DNA from: Goodfellowiella coeruleoviolacea
Lineage (GTDB): Bacteria; Actinomycetota; Actinomycetes; Mycobacteriales; Pseudonocardiaceae
Reading direction: 5' to 3'
Assembly: GCF_024171785.1 (NCBI RefSeq)
Contig: NZ_JAMTCK010000005.1
Coordinates: 277,591 to 341,590, forward strand
Length of the DNA: 64,000 bases
The stretch's first letter is position 1; the number at the start of each line of letters is the position of its first letter. Shown piece by piece: positions 11,897 through 22,546 of this stretch. The notes beneath the pieces are model-generated. The model was not told where the DNA came from. It did not search any database and saw only the letters and a program-made list of their open reading frames with translations. The translations under genes were made by a program, and so were the position numbers.

Positions 11897-12777
11897 GCCC
11901 GCACCTTCTCCCGGATACCAGCGAACAGGTCGTCCTCCGGCAGCGTGCTGTCCACCAGGGAACGGGCCAGTTCGTACTCCTCGAACGGCCAGATCTCCCG
12001 CTGCAGGTCCAGCGGCACCGCGAACCACCGGCTGTTCGGGTCGATCTGGGTCTCGTGCGCCTTCAGCGCCTCGTCCCTGACCTCGAAGTAGTCGGCGCAC
12101 TCGACCTTGGTGGTGATGCGCTCGGCCATGTCCGGCCGGTCCGCGCCCCAGTTGGCCAACCACTCCTGGTAGGGCGACTCCAGGCCGCGCTTGATCATCG
12201 CGTCGTGGAACGCCTGCATCTTGGCGCGGTTGAACCCGTGCGAGTAGTAGAGCTTGAGCGGCTGCCACGGCTCACCCGTGCCGGGGAAGCGGTCCGGGTC
12301 GGCGGCGGCCTCGAACGCGGCCACCGACACCTCGTGGCAGCGGATGTGGTCGGGGTGCGGGTAGCCGCCGTTCTCGTCGTAGGTGACGATCACGTGCGGC
12401 TTGAACTCGCGCACCACGCGCACCAGCGCCTCGGTGGACTCCTCCAGCGGCACCAGGGCGAAGCAGCCCTCGGGCAGCGGCGGCAGCGGGTCGCCCTCGG
12501 GCAGGCCGGAGTCCACGAAGCCCAGCCAGCGGTGCTGGATGCCGAGGATCTTGGCGGCCCTGGCCATCTCGGCCCGGCGCACCTCGGGCAGGTTCGCCAG
12601 CACCTCGGGCCGGCCCTCCAGCGCGGGGTTGAGGATGCTGCCAGCCTCGCCCCCGGTGCAGGTCACCACCATGACCTCGTGGCCCTCGGCGACGTAGCGG
12701 GCCATGGTGGCCGCGCCCTTGCTCGACTCGTCGTCCGGGTGTGCGTGTACTGCCATCAGGCGCAGCTTCTCGGCCAT
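11893..12777 (-). CDS. mca: Mycothiol S-conjugate amidase
   Basis: 294 residues from ATG 12777; the frame upstream is open but unrelated. It has the zinc-binding AHPDDES near the N-terminus (His13, Asp16), a [12 protein letters not shown] segment supplying the third ligand, and the [15 protein letters not shown] region typical of Mca rather than MshB. It cleaves mycothiol S-conjugates into a mercapturic acid, which is exported, and GlcN-Ins, which is recycled. GAGGAGG lies 12 nt upstream of the ATG, a little far. First gene of a minus-strand run with the small membrane protein and the YyaL-type gene. Its presence implies a mycothiol-producing actinobacterium. Confidence 0.9.
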   Translation of the reverse strand: MAEKLRLMAVHAHPDDESSKGAATMARYVAEGHEVMVVTCTGGEAGSILNPALEGRPEVLANLPEVRRAEMARAAKILGIQHRWLGFVDSGLPEGDPLPPLPEGCFALVPLEESTEALVRVVREFKPHVIVTYDENGGYPHPDHIRCHEVSVAAFEAAADPDRFPGTGEPWQPLKLYYSHGFNRAKMQAFHDAMIKRGLESPYQEWLANWGADRPDMAERITTKVECADYFEVRDEALKAHETQIDPNSRWFAVPLDLQREIWPFEEYELARSLVDSTLPEDDLFAGIREKVRA

Positions 12778-12933
12778 GACCGCCGGGGTCCTCCTCGAAC
12801 TCGGTTGACCGCCCCACCGTGGAAGGCCATCAGGGCCCCAGGGATACTTAACGTGGGCGTCGACCCCCATTGTTCCCGCCGGACGATTGATTCCTGTCGG
12901 GTGGTACCCAGTCCACCTGAGCCGGCGGGCGGT

Positions 12934-13003
12934 GTCCAGGTCCCAGCGTCCACGTCTCAGGGTCCACGTCCCAGGGTCCACGTCCCAGGGTCCACGGCCC
13001 CGG
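12934..13003 (+). repeat. Five 14-bp tandem repeats between mca and the DUF4307 gene
   Basis: Units of GTCCACGTCCCAGG (two exact, others with 1-3 changes) fill 12934-13003 in the divergent promoter region of mca and the DUF4307 gene. The remaining part of the gap (12778-12933) shows no gene. Confidence 0.85.
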
Positions 13004-13025
13004 TGCAGGTGAGGAGGTGCCAGAC

Positions 13026-13448
13026 GTGACCACGCAGCGGCCAGCCGGCCGGTACGGCTCACGCGGCCGGTCCACCACGGCGCCGAAGTGGACCAGGTGG
13101 GTGCTGCTCGGTGGGGTGCTGGTGCTCGGTGTGGTGGTGGCCGTGGTCGGCTACACCAAGTTCGGGCCCAAGCCCATCGAGGCCGACCACACCTCGTTCG
13201 AGGTGGTCGACGACAACTCGGTGCGCGTCGCCTTCGAGGTGACCAGGGATCAGCCGGACCAGGCCGCGGTGTGCGTGATCGACGCCCGCGCCCAGGACGG
13301 CGACGAGAGCGGACGCAAGGAGGTGTTGGTCCCCCCGGGAAATGTCACAACGCAGCTGACGACAGTACTCCACACGTCCAAACGGGCGGTGTTGGGCGAG
13401 GTCTTCGGCTGCTCATACCAGGTCCCCGCCTACCTGTCCACGGACTAG
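13026..13448 (+). CDS. DUF4307 membrane protein (Rv1081c-like)
   Basis: 140 residues. Short basic cytoplasmic N-terminus, one membrane helix ([19 protein letters not shown], about 24-43), then an extracytoplasmic domain with [20 protein letters not shown], a conserved pair of cysteines ([11 protein letters not shown] ... VFGCSYQVP) and an ending typical of DUF4307. GTG 13026 was chosen because GAGGAGG is 8 nt upstream; the GTG at 13017 overlaps that site. Role unknown; the gene pairs with greA as in mycobacteria (Rv1081c-Rv1080c). Confidence 0.82.
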   Translation: MTTQRPAGRYGSRGRSTTAPKWTRWVLLGGVLVLGVVVAVVGYTKFGPKPIEADHTSFEVVDDNSVRVAFEVTRDQPDQAAVCVIDARAQDGDESGRKEVLVPPGNVTTQLTTVLHTSKRAVLGEVFGCSYQVPAYLSTD

Positions 13449-13539
13449 CGGCCAAGCGGGTGATCTGCGGGTTTTCTGCGGTATAGGGGCTCCACAGGGG
13501 CCTCCATACCGTTGTGAACGTGTTACCCTCGCCATGCAG

Positions 13540-13566
13540 CACGGTCCCTGGCGGGCCGTGTTTTTC
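13540..13566 (+). terminator. Hairpin plus T-run in the greA leader
   Basis: CACGGTCC (13540-13547) pairs with GGGCCGTG (13553-13560), followed by TTTTT. It lies 92 bases after the DUF4307 stop and about 77 bases before the greA start, so it may end the DUF4307 transcript or act as an attenuator in the greA leader. Confidence 0.65.
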
Positions 13567-13642
13567 CGTTCCGGGCCGCTGCGCCCGGAAGCTACCCGAC
13601 CCACATACGTGGGCCTGGAGTGAGGACGAGGAGTTGGTGACC

Positions 13643-14137
13643 GTGAGCGATACCCAGGTGACCTGGCTGACCCAGGAGGCCTACGACCGGCTCAAGACCG
13701 AGTTGGACGAGCTTATCGAGAATCGCCCGGTCATCGCTGCGGAGATCAACGCGCGCCGGGAAGAGGGTGACCTGCGGGAGAACGGCGGCTACCACGCCGC
13801 CCGCGAGGAGCAGGGCAAGCAGGAGGCGCGCATCCGCCAGCTCCAGGAGCTGCTGCGGGCCGCCAAGGTCGGCGAGCCCCCGGCCAACGACGGCGTGGCC
13901 GCGCCCGGCATGGTGCTCACCGTCCGCTACGACGGTGACGACGAGCCCGAGGAGTTCCTGCTGGCCACCCGCGAGGAGGGCGCGCACGGGCCGGTCGAGG
14001 TCTACTCGCCGAACTCCCCGCTGGGCAAGGCGCTGCTGGGCGCCAAGGAGGGCGAGACCCGCGAGTACGAGCTGCCCAACGGCAGCACCATGAAGGTGAC
14101 GCTGCTCAAGGCCGTCCCGTACAACGCTGCCGCCTGA
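13643..14137 (+). CDS. greA: Transcription elongation factor GreA
   Basis: 164 residues, the same length as mycobacterial GreA. The N-terminal coiled coil carries the acidic tip region [23 protein letters not shown] (the DLxEN pair enters the RNA polymerase secondary channel) and the C-terminal FKBP-like domain ends MKVTLL. It stimulates cleavage of backtracked RNA. GTG 13643 was chosen for its 9-nt spacing from GAGGAG; GTG 13637 is too close. Preceded by a terminator-like hairpin. Confidence 0.92.
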   Translation: MSDTQVTWLTQEAYDRLKTELDELIENRPVIAAEINARREEGDLRENGGYHAAREEQGKQEARIRQLQELLRAAKVGEPPANDGVAAPGMVLTVRYDGDDEPEEFLLATREEGAHGPVEVYSPNSPLGKALLGAKEGETREYELPNGSTMKVTLLKAVPYNAAA

Positions 14138-16159
<2,022 letters not shown>

Positions 16160-16192
16160 CCCGGTGACGACCGACCGGTAGCGGGGTGGCGC

Positions 16193-17407
16193 TCAGCCCT
16201 CCGGGGCCAGCACCGGGTAGCCGGCGGCGCGCAGCTCGGCGATGAGCTGCGCGCAGTGCTCCGATCCCCTGGTCTCCAGGTTGAGCGCCACCTCGGCCTC
16301 GCCCAGCGCGAGCCGGCCCGAGGTCCGGGAGTGCTCCACGCCCACCACGTTCGCGCCCAGCGAGCCGATCAGGCTGAGCAGTTCGGCGAGCGTGCCCGGC
16401 CGGTCGGGCACGCGCAGCCGCAGCGACACGTAGCGGCCGGCCGCGGTCATGCCGTGCTGGATGATCTGCAACAACAGCAGCGGGTCGACGTTGCCGCCGG
16501 ACAGCAGCGCCACCACCGGGCCGGGAAAGCGCCAGCTGTGCTGGAGCAGCGCGGCCACCGGCGCGGCGCCGGCCGGTTCCGCCACGGTCTTGGCCCGCTC
16601 CAACAGCAGCAGCACCGCCCGGGACAGCGACTCCTCGCTGACCGTGACCACCTCGTCGACCAGGTCGGCGACGTGGGCGTAGGTGACCAGGCCCGGCTCG
16701 GCCACGGCGATCCCGTCGGCCATCGTCTGCACCCGCTCCACGTGCACCGGGTGGCCGGCGGCCAGCGACGGCGGGAACGCCGCGGCGTGCTCGGCCTGCA
16801 CCGCCACCACCCGCACGTCCGGCCGCACCCCGCGCACGGCCGCGGCCACCCCGCTGACCAGGCCGCCGCCCCCGGCGGCCACCAGGATGGTCCGCACGTC
16901 CGGCACCTGTTCCAGGATCTCCAGCCCGACCGTGCCCTGCCCGGCGATCACGTGCGGGTGGTCGAACGGGTGGATGAACACCGCGCCGGTCTCCTCGGCG
17001 AACTCCCTGGCCCTGGCCAGGGTCTGGGCCAGCGCGTCCCCGTGCAGGTGCACGTCGGCGCCGTAGCTGCGGGTGGCGGCCAGCTTGGGCAGCGGCGCCC
17101 TGGTCGGCATGAACACGGTGGCCTTGGTGTTGAGCAGCGACGCGGCCAGGGCCACGCCCTGCGCGTGGTTGCCGGCGCTGGCCGCGACCACCCCGCGCGC
17201 CCGGTCGTGCTCGCTGAGCCCGTGGATGCGGGTGTAGGCGCCCCGGATCTTGAACGAGCCGGTGCGTTGCAGGTTCTCGCACTTGAGGTGGACGTCCGTG
17301 CCGGTGATCTGGCGCAGCACGTTGGACGCCAACACGGGCGTGTCCTTGATCACCCCGCGCAGCAGTTCGCGCGCGGCGCGGATCTCATCGACACTGACCA
17401 GCTCCAT
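16193..17407 (-). CDS. ilvA: Threonine ammonia-lyase with C-terminal ACT domain
   Basis: 404 residues from ATG 17407. Fold-type II PLP enzyme: LQRTGSFKIRGA with the Schiff-base Lys53, SAGNHAQGVA, the glycine-rich phosphate cup AAGGGGLVSG and SGGNVDP. A single ACT domain (about 325-404) starts at SLRLRVPDRPGTLAELL. It deaminates threonine to 2-oxobutyrate, either for isoleucine synthesis or threonine catabolism. The single ACT architecture is the TdcB-like ilvA common in actinobacteria. Convergent with hppD, 33 bases apart. Not part of the corresponding mycobacterial block, so it looks like a lineage-specific insertion together with lrp and hppD. Confidence 0.85.
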   Translation of the reverse strand: MELVSVDEIRAARELLRGVIKDTPVLASNVLRQITGTDVHLKCENLQRTGSFKIRGAYTRIHGLSEHDRARGVVAASAGNHAQGVALAASLLNTKATVFMPTRAPLPKLAATRSYGADVHLHGDALAQTLARAREFAEETGAVFIHPFDHPHVIAGQGTVGLEILEQVPDVRTILVAAGGGGLVSGVAAAVRGVRPDVRVVAVQAEHAAAFPPSLAAGHPVHVERVQTMADGIAVAEPGLVTYAHVADLVDEVVTVSEESLSRAVLLLLERAKTVAEPAGAAPVAALLQHSWRFPGPVVALLSGGNVDPLLLLQIIQHGMTAAGRYVSLRLRVPDRPGTLAELLSLIGSLGANVVGVEHSRTSGRLALGEAEVALNLETRGSEHCAQLIAELRAAGYPVLAPEG

Positions 17408-17518
17408 GTCAGCAGATCCTGCCAGTCGGCGGAACCGGCGCGCGGCGGTGGCGGACCCGGGTACCCTCACAGTGGTGATCTCGGGACCGTCCGCGAGTGC
17501 GCGTCGACGGCCGTCAGG

Positions 17519-17586
17519 TGATGTGGGCAGACTTGGGTGTGGCCAACCGGTCTCGGGTGTGGGCATTCTTGGGTGTGGGCAGTCTT
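17519..17586 (+). repeat. 16-bp direct repeats upstream of a small membrane protein
   Basis: GGGTGTGGGCATTCTT (17555-17570) and GGGTGTGGGCAGTCTT (17571-17586) are adjacent, with a related copy TGATGTGGGCAGACTT at 17519-17534. The last copy reaches the ribosome-binding site of the next gene. Confidence 0.75.
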
Positions 17587-17595
17587 GGAGGTGGC

Positions 17596-17883
17596 ATGGC
17601 GCTCGTGGCACGAATCGCCGCGGTGCTCCCGATCGCTGGAGCGGTCACCGCGGCGGTCGCCCTGACCGGCGCCGCCGTCTTCACCGTGGCCAAGGCGGGA
17701 TGCGCTGACCCGGGCCACTACGTGCGGCACGACAACGGCGTGGTCGAACTCGTCGGCGGCTGCACCGACCAGCAGCACCTGCCGGTCCCGTCGGGGCGCC
17801 CCCAGGACCGGAGCACCAAGGACCGCGGCCCGGACGACGGCTCGAACGCCAACACCGCCGGAGCCGGGCAGTACCGCCCCTGA
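17596..17883 (+). CDS. Small exported or membrane-anchored protein, unknown function
   Basis: 95 residues from ATG 17596 (GGAGG just upstream). A hydrophobic N-terminus (about residues 5-32, IAAVLPIAGAVTAAVALTGAAVFTV) acts as signal peptide or anchor; then a short module with two cysteines (AGCADPGHYV...VELVGGCTDQ) and a hydrophilic Asp/Arg/Ser-rich tail. I do not recognise the family. It lies alone between divergent ilvA and convergent metB, behind 16-bp direct repeats. Confidence 0.65.
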   Translation: MALVARIAAVLPIAGAVTAAVALTGAAVFTVAKAGCADPGHYVRHDNGVVELVGGCTDQQHLPVPSGRPQDRSTKDRGPDDGSNANTAGAGQYRP

Positions 17884-17953
17884 ACCCCAGGTTTCTGAGT
17901 CCCCGGGGTCGCGGGGCGGCCTGCCCAACCCAACCGGTTGCGCGGCGCCAGGC

Positions 17954-19114
17954 TCAGGCCTGGTCGAGGGCGGCCAGCAGGTCGGCCACCAGGTCCTCGC
18001 CGTCCTCGATGCCCACGGACACGCGAACGAGGTCGTCCGGCACCTCCAGCAGCGAGCCGGCCGTGCTGGCGTGCGTCATCTTCCCGGGGTGCTCGATCAG
18101 CGACTCCACCCCGCCCAGCGACTCGGCCAGGGTGAACAGCGTGGTGTTCGCGCACACGCGCAGCGCGGCCTCGGCGCCGCCGTGCACGGTGAACGACACC
18201 ATGCCGCCGAACCGGCGCATCTGCTTGGCGGCCACCTCGTGGCCGGGGTGCTCGGCCAGCCCCGGGTAGAGCACCATGCCCACCTTGGGGTGGTGGGTCA
18301 GGGCCTGCACGATCCGCTCGGCGTTGTCCGAGTGGCGTTCCATCCGCACGCCCAGCGTCTTGATGCCGCGCAGGGTGAGCCACGCGTCGAACGGCCCGGG
18401 CACCGCGCCGGCCGCGTTCTGCAGGAACGCGACGCGCTCGGCGAACTCGCCGTCCGAGGTGATCACCGCGCCACCGACCACGTCGGAGTGGCCGCCGAGG
18501 TACTTGGTGGTCGAGTGCACCACCACGTCGGCGCCCAGCTCCAGCGGGGTCTGCAGGTAGGGGGACGCGAACGTGTTGTCCACCACCAGCTTCGCGCCGG
18601 CCGAGTGCGCGACCTCGGCCAGCTGCGCGATGTCGGCGATGTTGAGCAGCGGGTTGGTGGGCGTCTCGCACCACAACACCTTGGTGTTGGGCCGAACCGC
18701 CGCCCGGACAGCGTCCACATCGGACACTGCGACCGGGGTGTGCTCCACACCCCACTGGCTGAGCACCTTGTCGATCAGCCGGAAGGTGCCGCCGTAGGCG
18801 TCGTTGGGGATGATCACGTGGTCGCCGGGCCGGCACAGCGACCGCAGCACCACGTCGGTGGCGGCCATGCCGGAGGCGAACGCGCGCGCGTGCTGGCCGC
18901 CCTCCAGCGCGGCCAGGCACTCCTCCAGCGCGGTGCGGGTCGGGTTCCCGGTCCGGGAGTACTCGTAGCCGCCGCGCAGCCCACCGACCCCGTCCTGGGC
19001 GTAGGTGGAGGTGGCGTGGATGGGCACGATCACCGATCCGGTGTGCGGATCGGGCTCCTGCCCGATGTGGATCGCCCTGGTCTGGAAGCCGTAGCGGGCG
19101 GGGCGTTCGGTCAT
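17954..19114 (-). CDS. metB: Cystathionine gamma-synthase
   Basis: 386 residues from ATG 19114. Cys/Met-metabolism PLP enzyme (fold type I): YSRTGNPTR, the stacking region ASGMAA, VVDNTFASPYLQ and the PLP lysine Lys204 in HSTTKYLGGHSD; C-terminus SVGIEDGEDLVADL. It joins an activated homoserine ester with cysteine to make cystathionine; homologues can also act as lyases. It lies in the pra-cbs neighbourhood, the same order as Rv1077-Rv1079, so both transsulfuration directions are encoded within 4.5 kb. Confidence 0.9.
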   Translation of the reverse strand: MTERPARYGFQTRAIHIGQEPDPHTGSVIVPIHATSTYAQDGVGGLRGGYEYSRTGNPTRTALEECLAALEGGQHARAFASGMAATDVVLRSLCRPGDHVIIPNDAYGGTFRLIDKVLSQWGVEHTPVAVSDVDAVRAAVRPNTKVLWCETPTNPLLNIADIAQLAEVAHSAGAKLVVDNTFASPYLQTPLELGADVVVHSTTKYLGGHSDVVGGAVITSDGEFAERVAFLQNAAGAVPGPFDAWLTLRGIKTLGVRMERHSDNAERIVQALTHHPKVGMVLYPGLAEHPGHEVAAKQMRRFGGMVSFTVHGGAEAALRVCANTTLFTLAESLGGVESLIEHPGKMTHASTAGSLLEVPDDLVRVSVGIEDGEDLVADLLAALDQA

Positions 19115-19158
19115 GGAGACCAAGCCTACGTCGTGGCCGGGGCGCCCGCGAAAACGAT

Positions 19159-19191
19159 CAGCCCCGGCTCGGGGACACCGAACCGGGGCTG
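19159..19191 (-). terminator. Terminator after pra
   Basis: CAGCCCCGG (19159-19167) pairs with CCGGGGCTG (19183-19191), 15-nt loop, located 42 bases past the pra stop and before metB. Confidence 0.6.
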
Positions 19192-19232
19192 GTTGATCGA
19201 GGTCTGCGCGGGCGGTCAGGCCCGCTGCCCGC

Positions 19233-20885
19233 TCACCACTGCTGCTGCGGCGGCTGGCCGGGCTGACCGGGCTGGCCGGGCTGGGCCCCCGGCTGACCGG
19301 GCTGGCCGCCCGGCTGGCCGTACCCACCGGGCTGCTGCTGGCCGAAGCCGGGACCGCCCGGCTGCTGACCGAACCCGGGGCCACCGGGCTGGCCGGGCTG
19401 GCCTGGCTGGCCGAACCCACCGGGCTGGCCGGGCTGACCGAAGCCGCCCGGCTGCTGGCCGAACCCGGGGCCACCGGGCTGCTGGCCGAAACCAGGACCG
19501 CCGGGCTGCTGGCCGAAGCCGGGGCCGCCGGGCTGCTGGCCCGGGTAGCCACCCGGTGCGCCTGGCCCACCCGGCTGCTGCTGTCCGAAGCCACCAGGCT
19601 GGCCGGGGTACCCGCCAGGACCCCCGAACCCACCGGGACCAGCCGAGCCGGCCCGGCCCGCCGTGATGAACTGCTTGGTCTGCGGCAGCAGTGCGAGCAC
19701 CGAACCGGCGATGCCGAGGATCAGGGTGACCCAGAAGTACCAGCCGAAGCCGAAACCGAGCTCGCCGACCTCAGTCATCATCAACACCAGTCCGATGATG
19801 AACAGCGCTGTACCCGCCGCCGGAACGAACGTGCCGACCTTTTGCCTGAGGACGAGCAGGACACCACCCACGGCGAGCACCACCGTGCTGATCAGCAGCA
19901 ACACGTAGTAGAAGCCGAACGGGCCGGGCACGTCGAACACCGTCACGGTCATACCGGGAAAGACCTCGGTCGACATGTTGACCAAAAGCATGATCAGCCC
20001 GAGCAGACCGCCCAGCACGGAGGCTCCCGCTCCGGCGAACACGAAGGCCTGGCCGTTGCCGGCGGCACTCGGCGCACCGCTCGCCTGGCCGTAGGGCTGG
20101 CCGAACTGCTGCGGTCCACCGGGACCACCCTGGCCGCCGCCCCAGCCGGGCTGACCTGGCTGGCCGTGCTGACCGGGCGCACCCCACTGCTGCTGCGGCC
20201 CACCCGGGCCGCCGGGCGCGCCAGGGCCACCGGGCCACGCGCCGGGCTGACCGGGCTGCTGGCCGGGGAAGCCGGGCTGGCCGGGTGCCTGCGCCGGGAA
20301 GCCGCCCGAGGCGGCCCCGGGCTGCTGGCCGAACTGCGGCTGGCCGCCGAACTGGCCGGGCTGCTGGCCGGGCTGCTGGCCGGGCCGCACGACCTGGGTG
20401 CGGCCCGCGTCCTCGTCACCACCGGCACCGGCGCCGGCCGCGGCGACCTGACCGGGCCGGACCACCTGCGTCCGGCCGGCGTCCTCGTCACCGCCAGCCG
20501 CACCGGCCGGGGGCTGCTGTCCGGGCCGGACCACCTGGGTGCGACCGGCGTCCTCGTCGCCGCCGGCCAGGCCGGTCGGCGGCTGCTGGCCGGGGCGCAC
20601 GACCTGGGTGCGGCCGTCCTCGTCGCCCCCGGCCGGGGGCTGCACCACCTGGGTGGCGCCGGCCGCGGCGTCGGCCGGCGGGGTGGCTGGGGCCGCCGCG
20701 CCCGGCTGCTGGCCGGGTGCCGACGGTGCCGCGCTGTCCGGGCTCGCACCGGCCTGCGCCTGGTGGTCCGCTGCCTCTGGGGGCTGACTCTGGTCTGCGG
20801 CCGGCTGTGCTGGTGCCGCCGGCTGCTCCTGCTGCGGCTGACCGCCCGTTCCCTGGTTGTCCTGGGGCGGTTGCGGAGCGCTCAT
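19233..20885 (-). CDS. pra: Proline/glycine/glutamine-rich membrane protein (Pra-like)
   Basis: 550 residues. The N-terminal ~280 residues are a Pro/Gln/Gly-rich disordered tail with five TQVV motifs (Thr78, 93, 116, 139, 163), four of them within GGDED(AG)RTQVVRPGQ repeats. A membrane domain follows (about 280-410, four hydrophobic segments), then a second disordered tail of GGPGFGQQP repeats (about 410-550). The layout and place between cbs and metB match the mycobacterial proline-rich antigen homologue Rv1078. Function unknown; the Thr motifs with acidic residues upstream resemble Ser/Thr-kinase sites. The repeats make the exact length sensitive to sequencing or assembly errors. Confidence 0.8.
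   Translation of the reverse strand: MSAPQPPQDNQGTGGQPQQEQPAAPAQPAADQSQPPEAADHQAQAGASPDSAAPSAPGQQPGAAAPATPPADAAAGATQVVQPPAGGDEDGRTQVVRPGQQPPTGLAGGDEDAGRTQVVRPGQQPPAGAAGGDEDAGRTQVVRPGQVAAAGAGAGGDEDAGRTQVVRPGQQPGQQPGQFGGQPQFGQQPGAASGGFPAQAPGQPGFPGQQPGQPGAWPGGPGAPGGPGGPQQQWGAPGQHGQPGQPGWGGGQGGPGGPQQFGQPYGQASGAPSAAGNGQAFVFAGAGASVLGGLLGLIMLLVNMSTEVFPGMTVTVFDVPGPFGFYYVLLLISTVVLAVGGVLLVLRQKVGTFVPAAGTALFIIGLVLMMTEVGELGFGFGWYFWVTLILGIAGSVLALLPQTKQFITAGRAGSAGPGGFGGPGGYPGQPGGFGQQQPGGPGAPGGYPGQQPGGPGFGQQPGGPGFGQQPGGPGFGQQPGGFGQPGQPGGFGQPGQPGQPGGPGFGQQPGGPGFGQQQPGGYGQPGGQPGQPGAQPGQPGQPGQPPQQQW
20388..20660 (-). repeat. Tandem repeats encoding RTQVVRP motifs in pra
   Basis: Codes for about four units of 23 residues containing GGDEDAGRTQVVRPGQ, plus one degenerate unit. 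Repeat units differ at synonymous and small non-synonymous sites. Confidence 0.8.
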
Positions 20886-20991
20886 CGGGTTTCCAACCCC
20901 CTTGGCATGGGCCGTTGGTTTGCTACTTCGACGTAGCCCACGCTAGCGGATCGTCCACACCGTACGGGTCGGCGTCCGGGAAACCGGCACC

Positions 20992-22371
20992 TCAGCGACC
21001 GGCGAGGAAACTCAGGATGTCCTGCCTGGTGACCACGCCGGCGGGCTTGCCGCCCTCCAGCACCAGCGCGCCGTCCGCAGTGGACAGAGCGGTCATGGCG
21101 ACCCCGACGGGCTCGCCAGCGCCGATCGTGGGCAGCGGCGGGGACATGTGCTTCTCCACCCGGTCGGCGAGCTGCGCGGCGCCGGTGAACAACGCGTCGA
21201 GCAGGTCCCGCTCGTTGACCGCGCCGGCCACCTCGGCGGCCATCAGCGGGGGTTCCGCGTTGACCACGGGCATCTGCGAGACCTGGAACTCGCGCAGCAC
21301 GGCCACGGCCTCGGACACCGTCTCGTTGGGATGGACGTGCACCAGCTGCGGCAGCGTGCCGTCCTTGCGGCGCAGCACGTCGCCCACGGTGGCGCCGGTG
21401 GAGTCCGGCGGCAGGAACCCGAACGCGGCCATCCAGGAGTCGTTGAACACCTTGGACAGGTAGCCGCGGCCGCCGTCGGGCAGCAGCACCACGATCACGT
21501 CGTCCGGTCCGCACCGCTTGGCCAGCTCCAGCGTGGCGGCCACGGCCATCCCGCAGGAGCCGCCGACCAGCAGCCCCTCCTCCCTGGCCAGCCGCCGGGT
21601 GATCTCGAAGGAGCGCGCGTCGGAGACGGCGATGATCTCGTCGCAGATGGTCCGGCTGTAGGTGTCCGGCCAGAAGTCCTCGCCGACGCCCTCGACCAGG
21701 TAGGGCCGGCCGGTGCCGCCGGAGTACACCGAGCCCTCCGGGTCGGCGCCGATGATCTTGACCCGGCCCTCGGACGCCTCCTTGAGGTAGCGGCCGGTGC
21801 CGGAGATGGTGCCGCCGGTGCCGACGCCGGCCACGAAGTGGGTGATCCGGCCCTCGGTCTGCCGCCACAGCTCCGGACCGGTGGAGTGGTAGTGGCTGGC
21901 CGGGTTCTCCGGGTTGGCGTACTGGTTGGGCTTCCACGCCCCCGGGATCTCGCGGACCAGCCGGTCGGAGACGTTGTAGTAGGAGTCGGGGTGCTCGGGC
22001 GGCACCGCGGTGGGGCACACCACCACCTGCGCGCCGTACGCCTTGAGCACGTTGCGCTTGTCCTCGCTGACCTTGTCCGGGCAGACGAACACGCACTTGT
22101 AGCCCTTGCGCTGGGCCACCATGGCCAGGCCCACCCCGGTGTTGCCCGAGGTCGGCTCGACGATCGTGCCGCCGGGGCGCAACTCGCCCGACCGCTCGGC
22201 CGCCTCGATCATGCGCAGCGCGATCCGGTCCTTCACGCTGCCACCTGGATTGAGGTACTCGACCTTGGCCAGCACCAGCGGGGACAGCCCCTCGGTCACC
22301 GAGTTCAGCCGCACCAGCGGGGTGTTGCCGACCAGGTCGACGACGTGCTCGACGTACTCCACCGGGTTCAT
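20992..22371 (-). CDS. cbs: Cystathionine beta-synthase
   Basis: 459 residues from ATG 22371. Fold-type II PLP core with the Schiff-base Lys47 (NPGGSVKDRI), SGNTGVGLA, and GVGTGGTISG phosphate loop; two CBS (Bateman) domains at about 340-459. It condenses serine and homocysteine to cystathionine. It is close in sequence to mycobacterial Cbs over its whole length (YKCVFVCPDKVSEDKRNVL, VVVLLPDGGRGY). The purine-rich GGAAAGG directly abuts the ATG, unusually close for a ribosome-binding site, so the start is likely from homology but not certain. Confidence 0.9.
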   Translation of the reverse strand: MNPVEYVEHVVDLVGNTPLVRLNSVTEGLSPLVLAKVEYLNPGGSVKDRIALRMIEAAERSGELRPGGTIVEPTSGNTGVGLAMVAQRKGYKCVFVCPDKVSEDKRNVLKAYGAQVVVCPTAVPPEHPDSYYNVSDRLVREIPGAWKPNQYANPENPASHYHSTGPELWRQTEGRITHFVAGVGTGGTISGTGRYLKEASEGRVKIIGADPEGSVYSGGTGRPYLVEGVGEDFWPDTYSRTICDEIIAVSDARSFEITRRLAREEGLLVGGSCGMAVAATLELAKRCGPDDVIVVLLPDGGRGYLSKVFNDSWMAAFGFLPPDSTGATVGDVLRRKDGTLPQLVHVHPNETVSEAVAVLREFQVSQMPVVNAEPPLMAAEVAGAVNERDLLDALFTGAAQLADRVEKHMSPPLPTIGAGEPVGVAMTALSTADGALVLEGGKPAGVVTRQDILSFLAGR

Positions 22372-22546
22372 CCTTTCCCATGCGTTGGGACGAAGCGTAA
22401 CTGGCGGTTCGCCCGGGCGTCCGAACCGCCCCGCCTGGTCAGGCGCGCTCACCTCGGGAATCAAGCGGGGGCGCCGGACCGACGATCTACATTCAAGGCC
22501 GATGTAACGGCGTGGTTGGCACAACGTGCACAGGGAGGAGCGGCAG

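Noticed and set aside
12934-13348. CRISPR array
   Set aside because: The repeat units are 14-16 bp and directly adjacent with no unique spacers, and no cas genes are present in the window.
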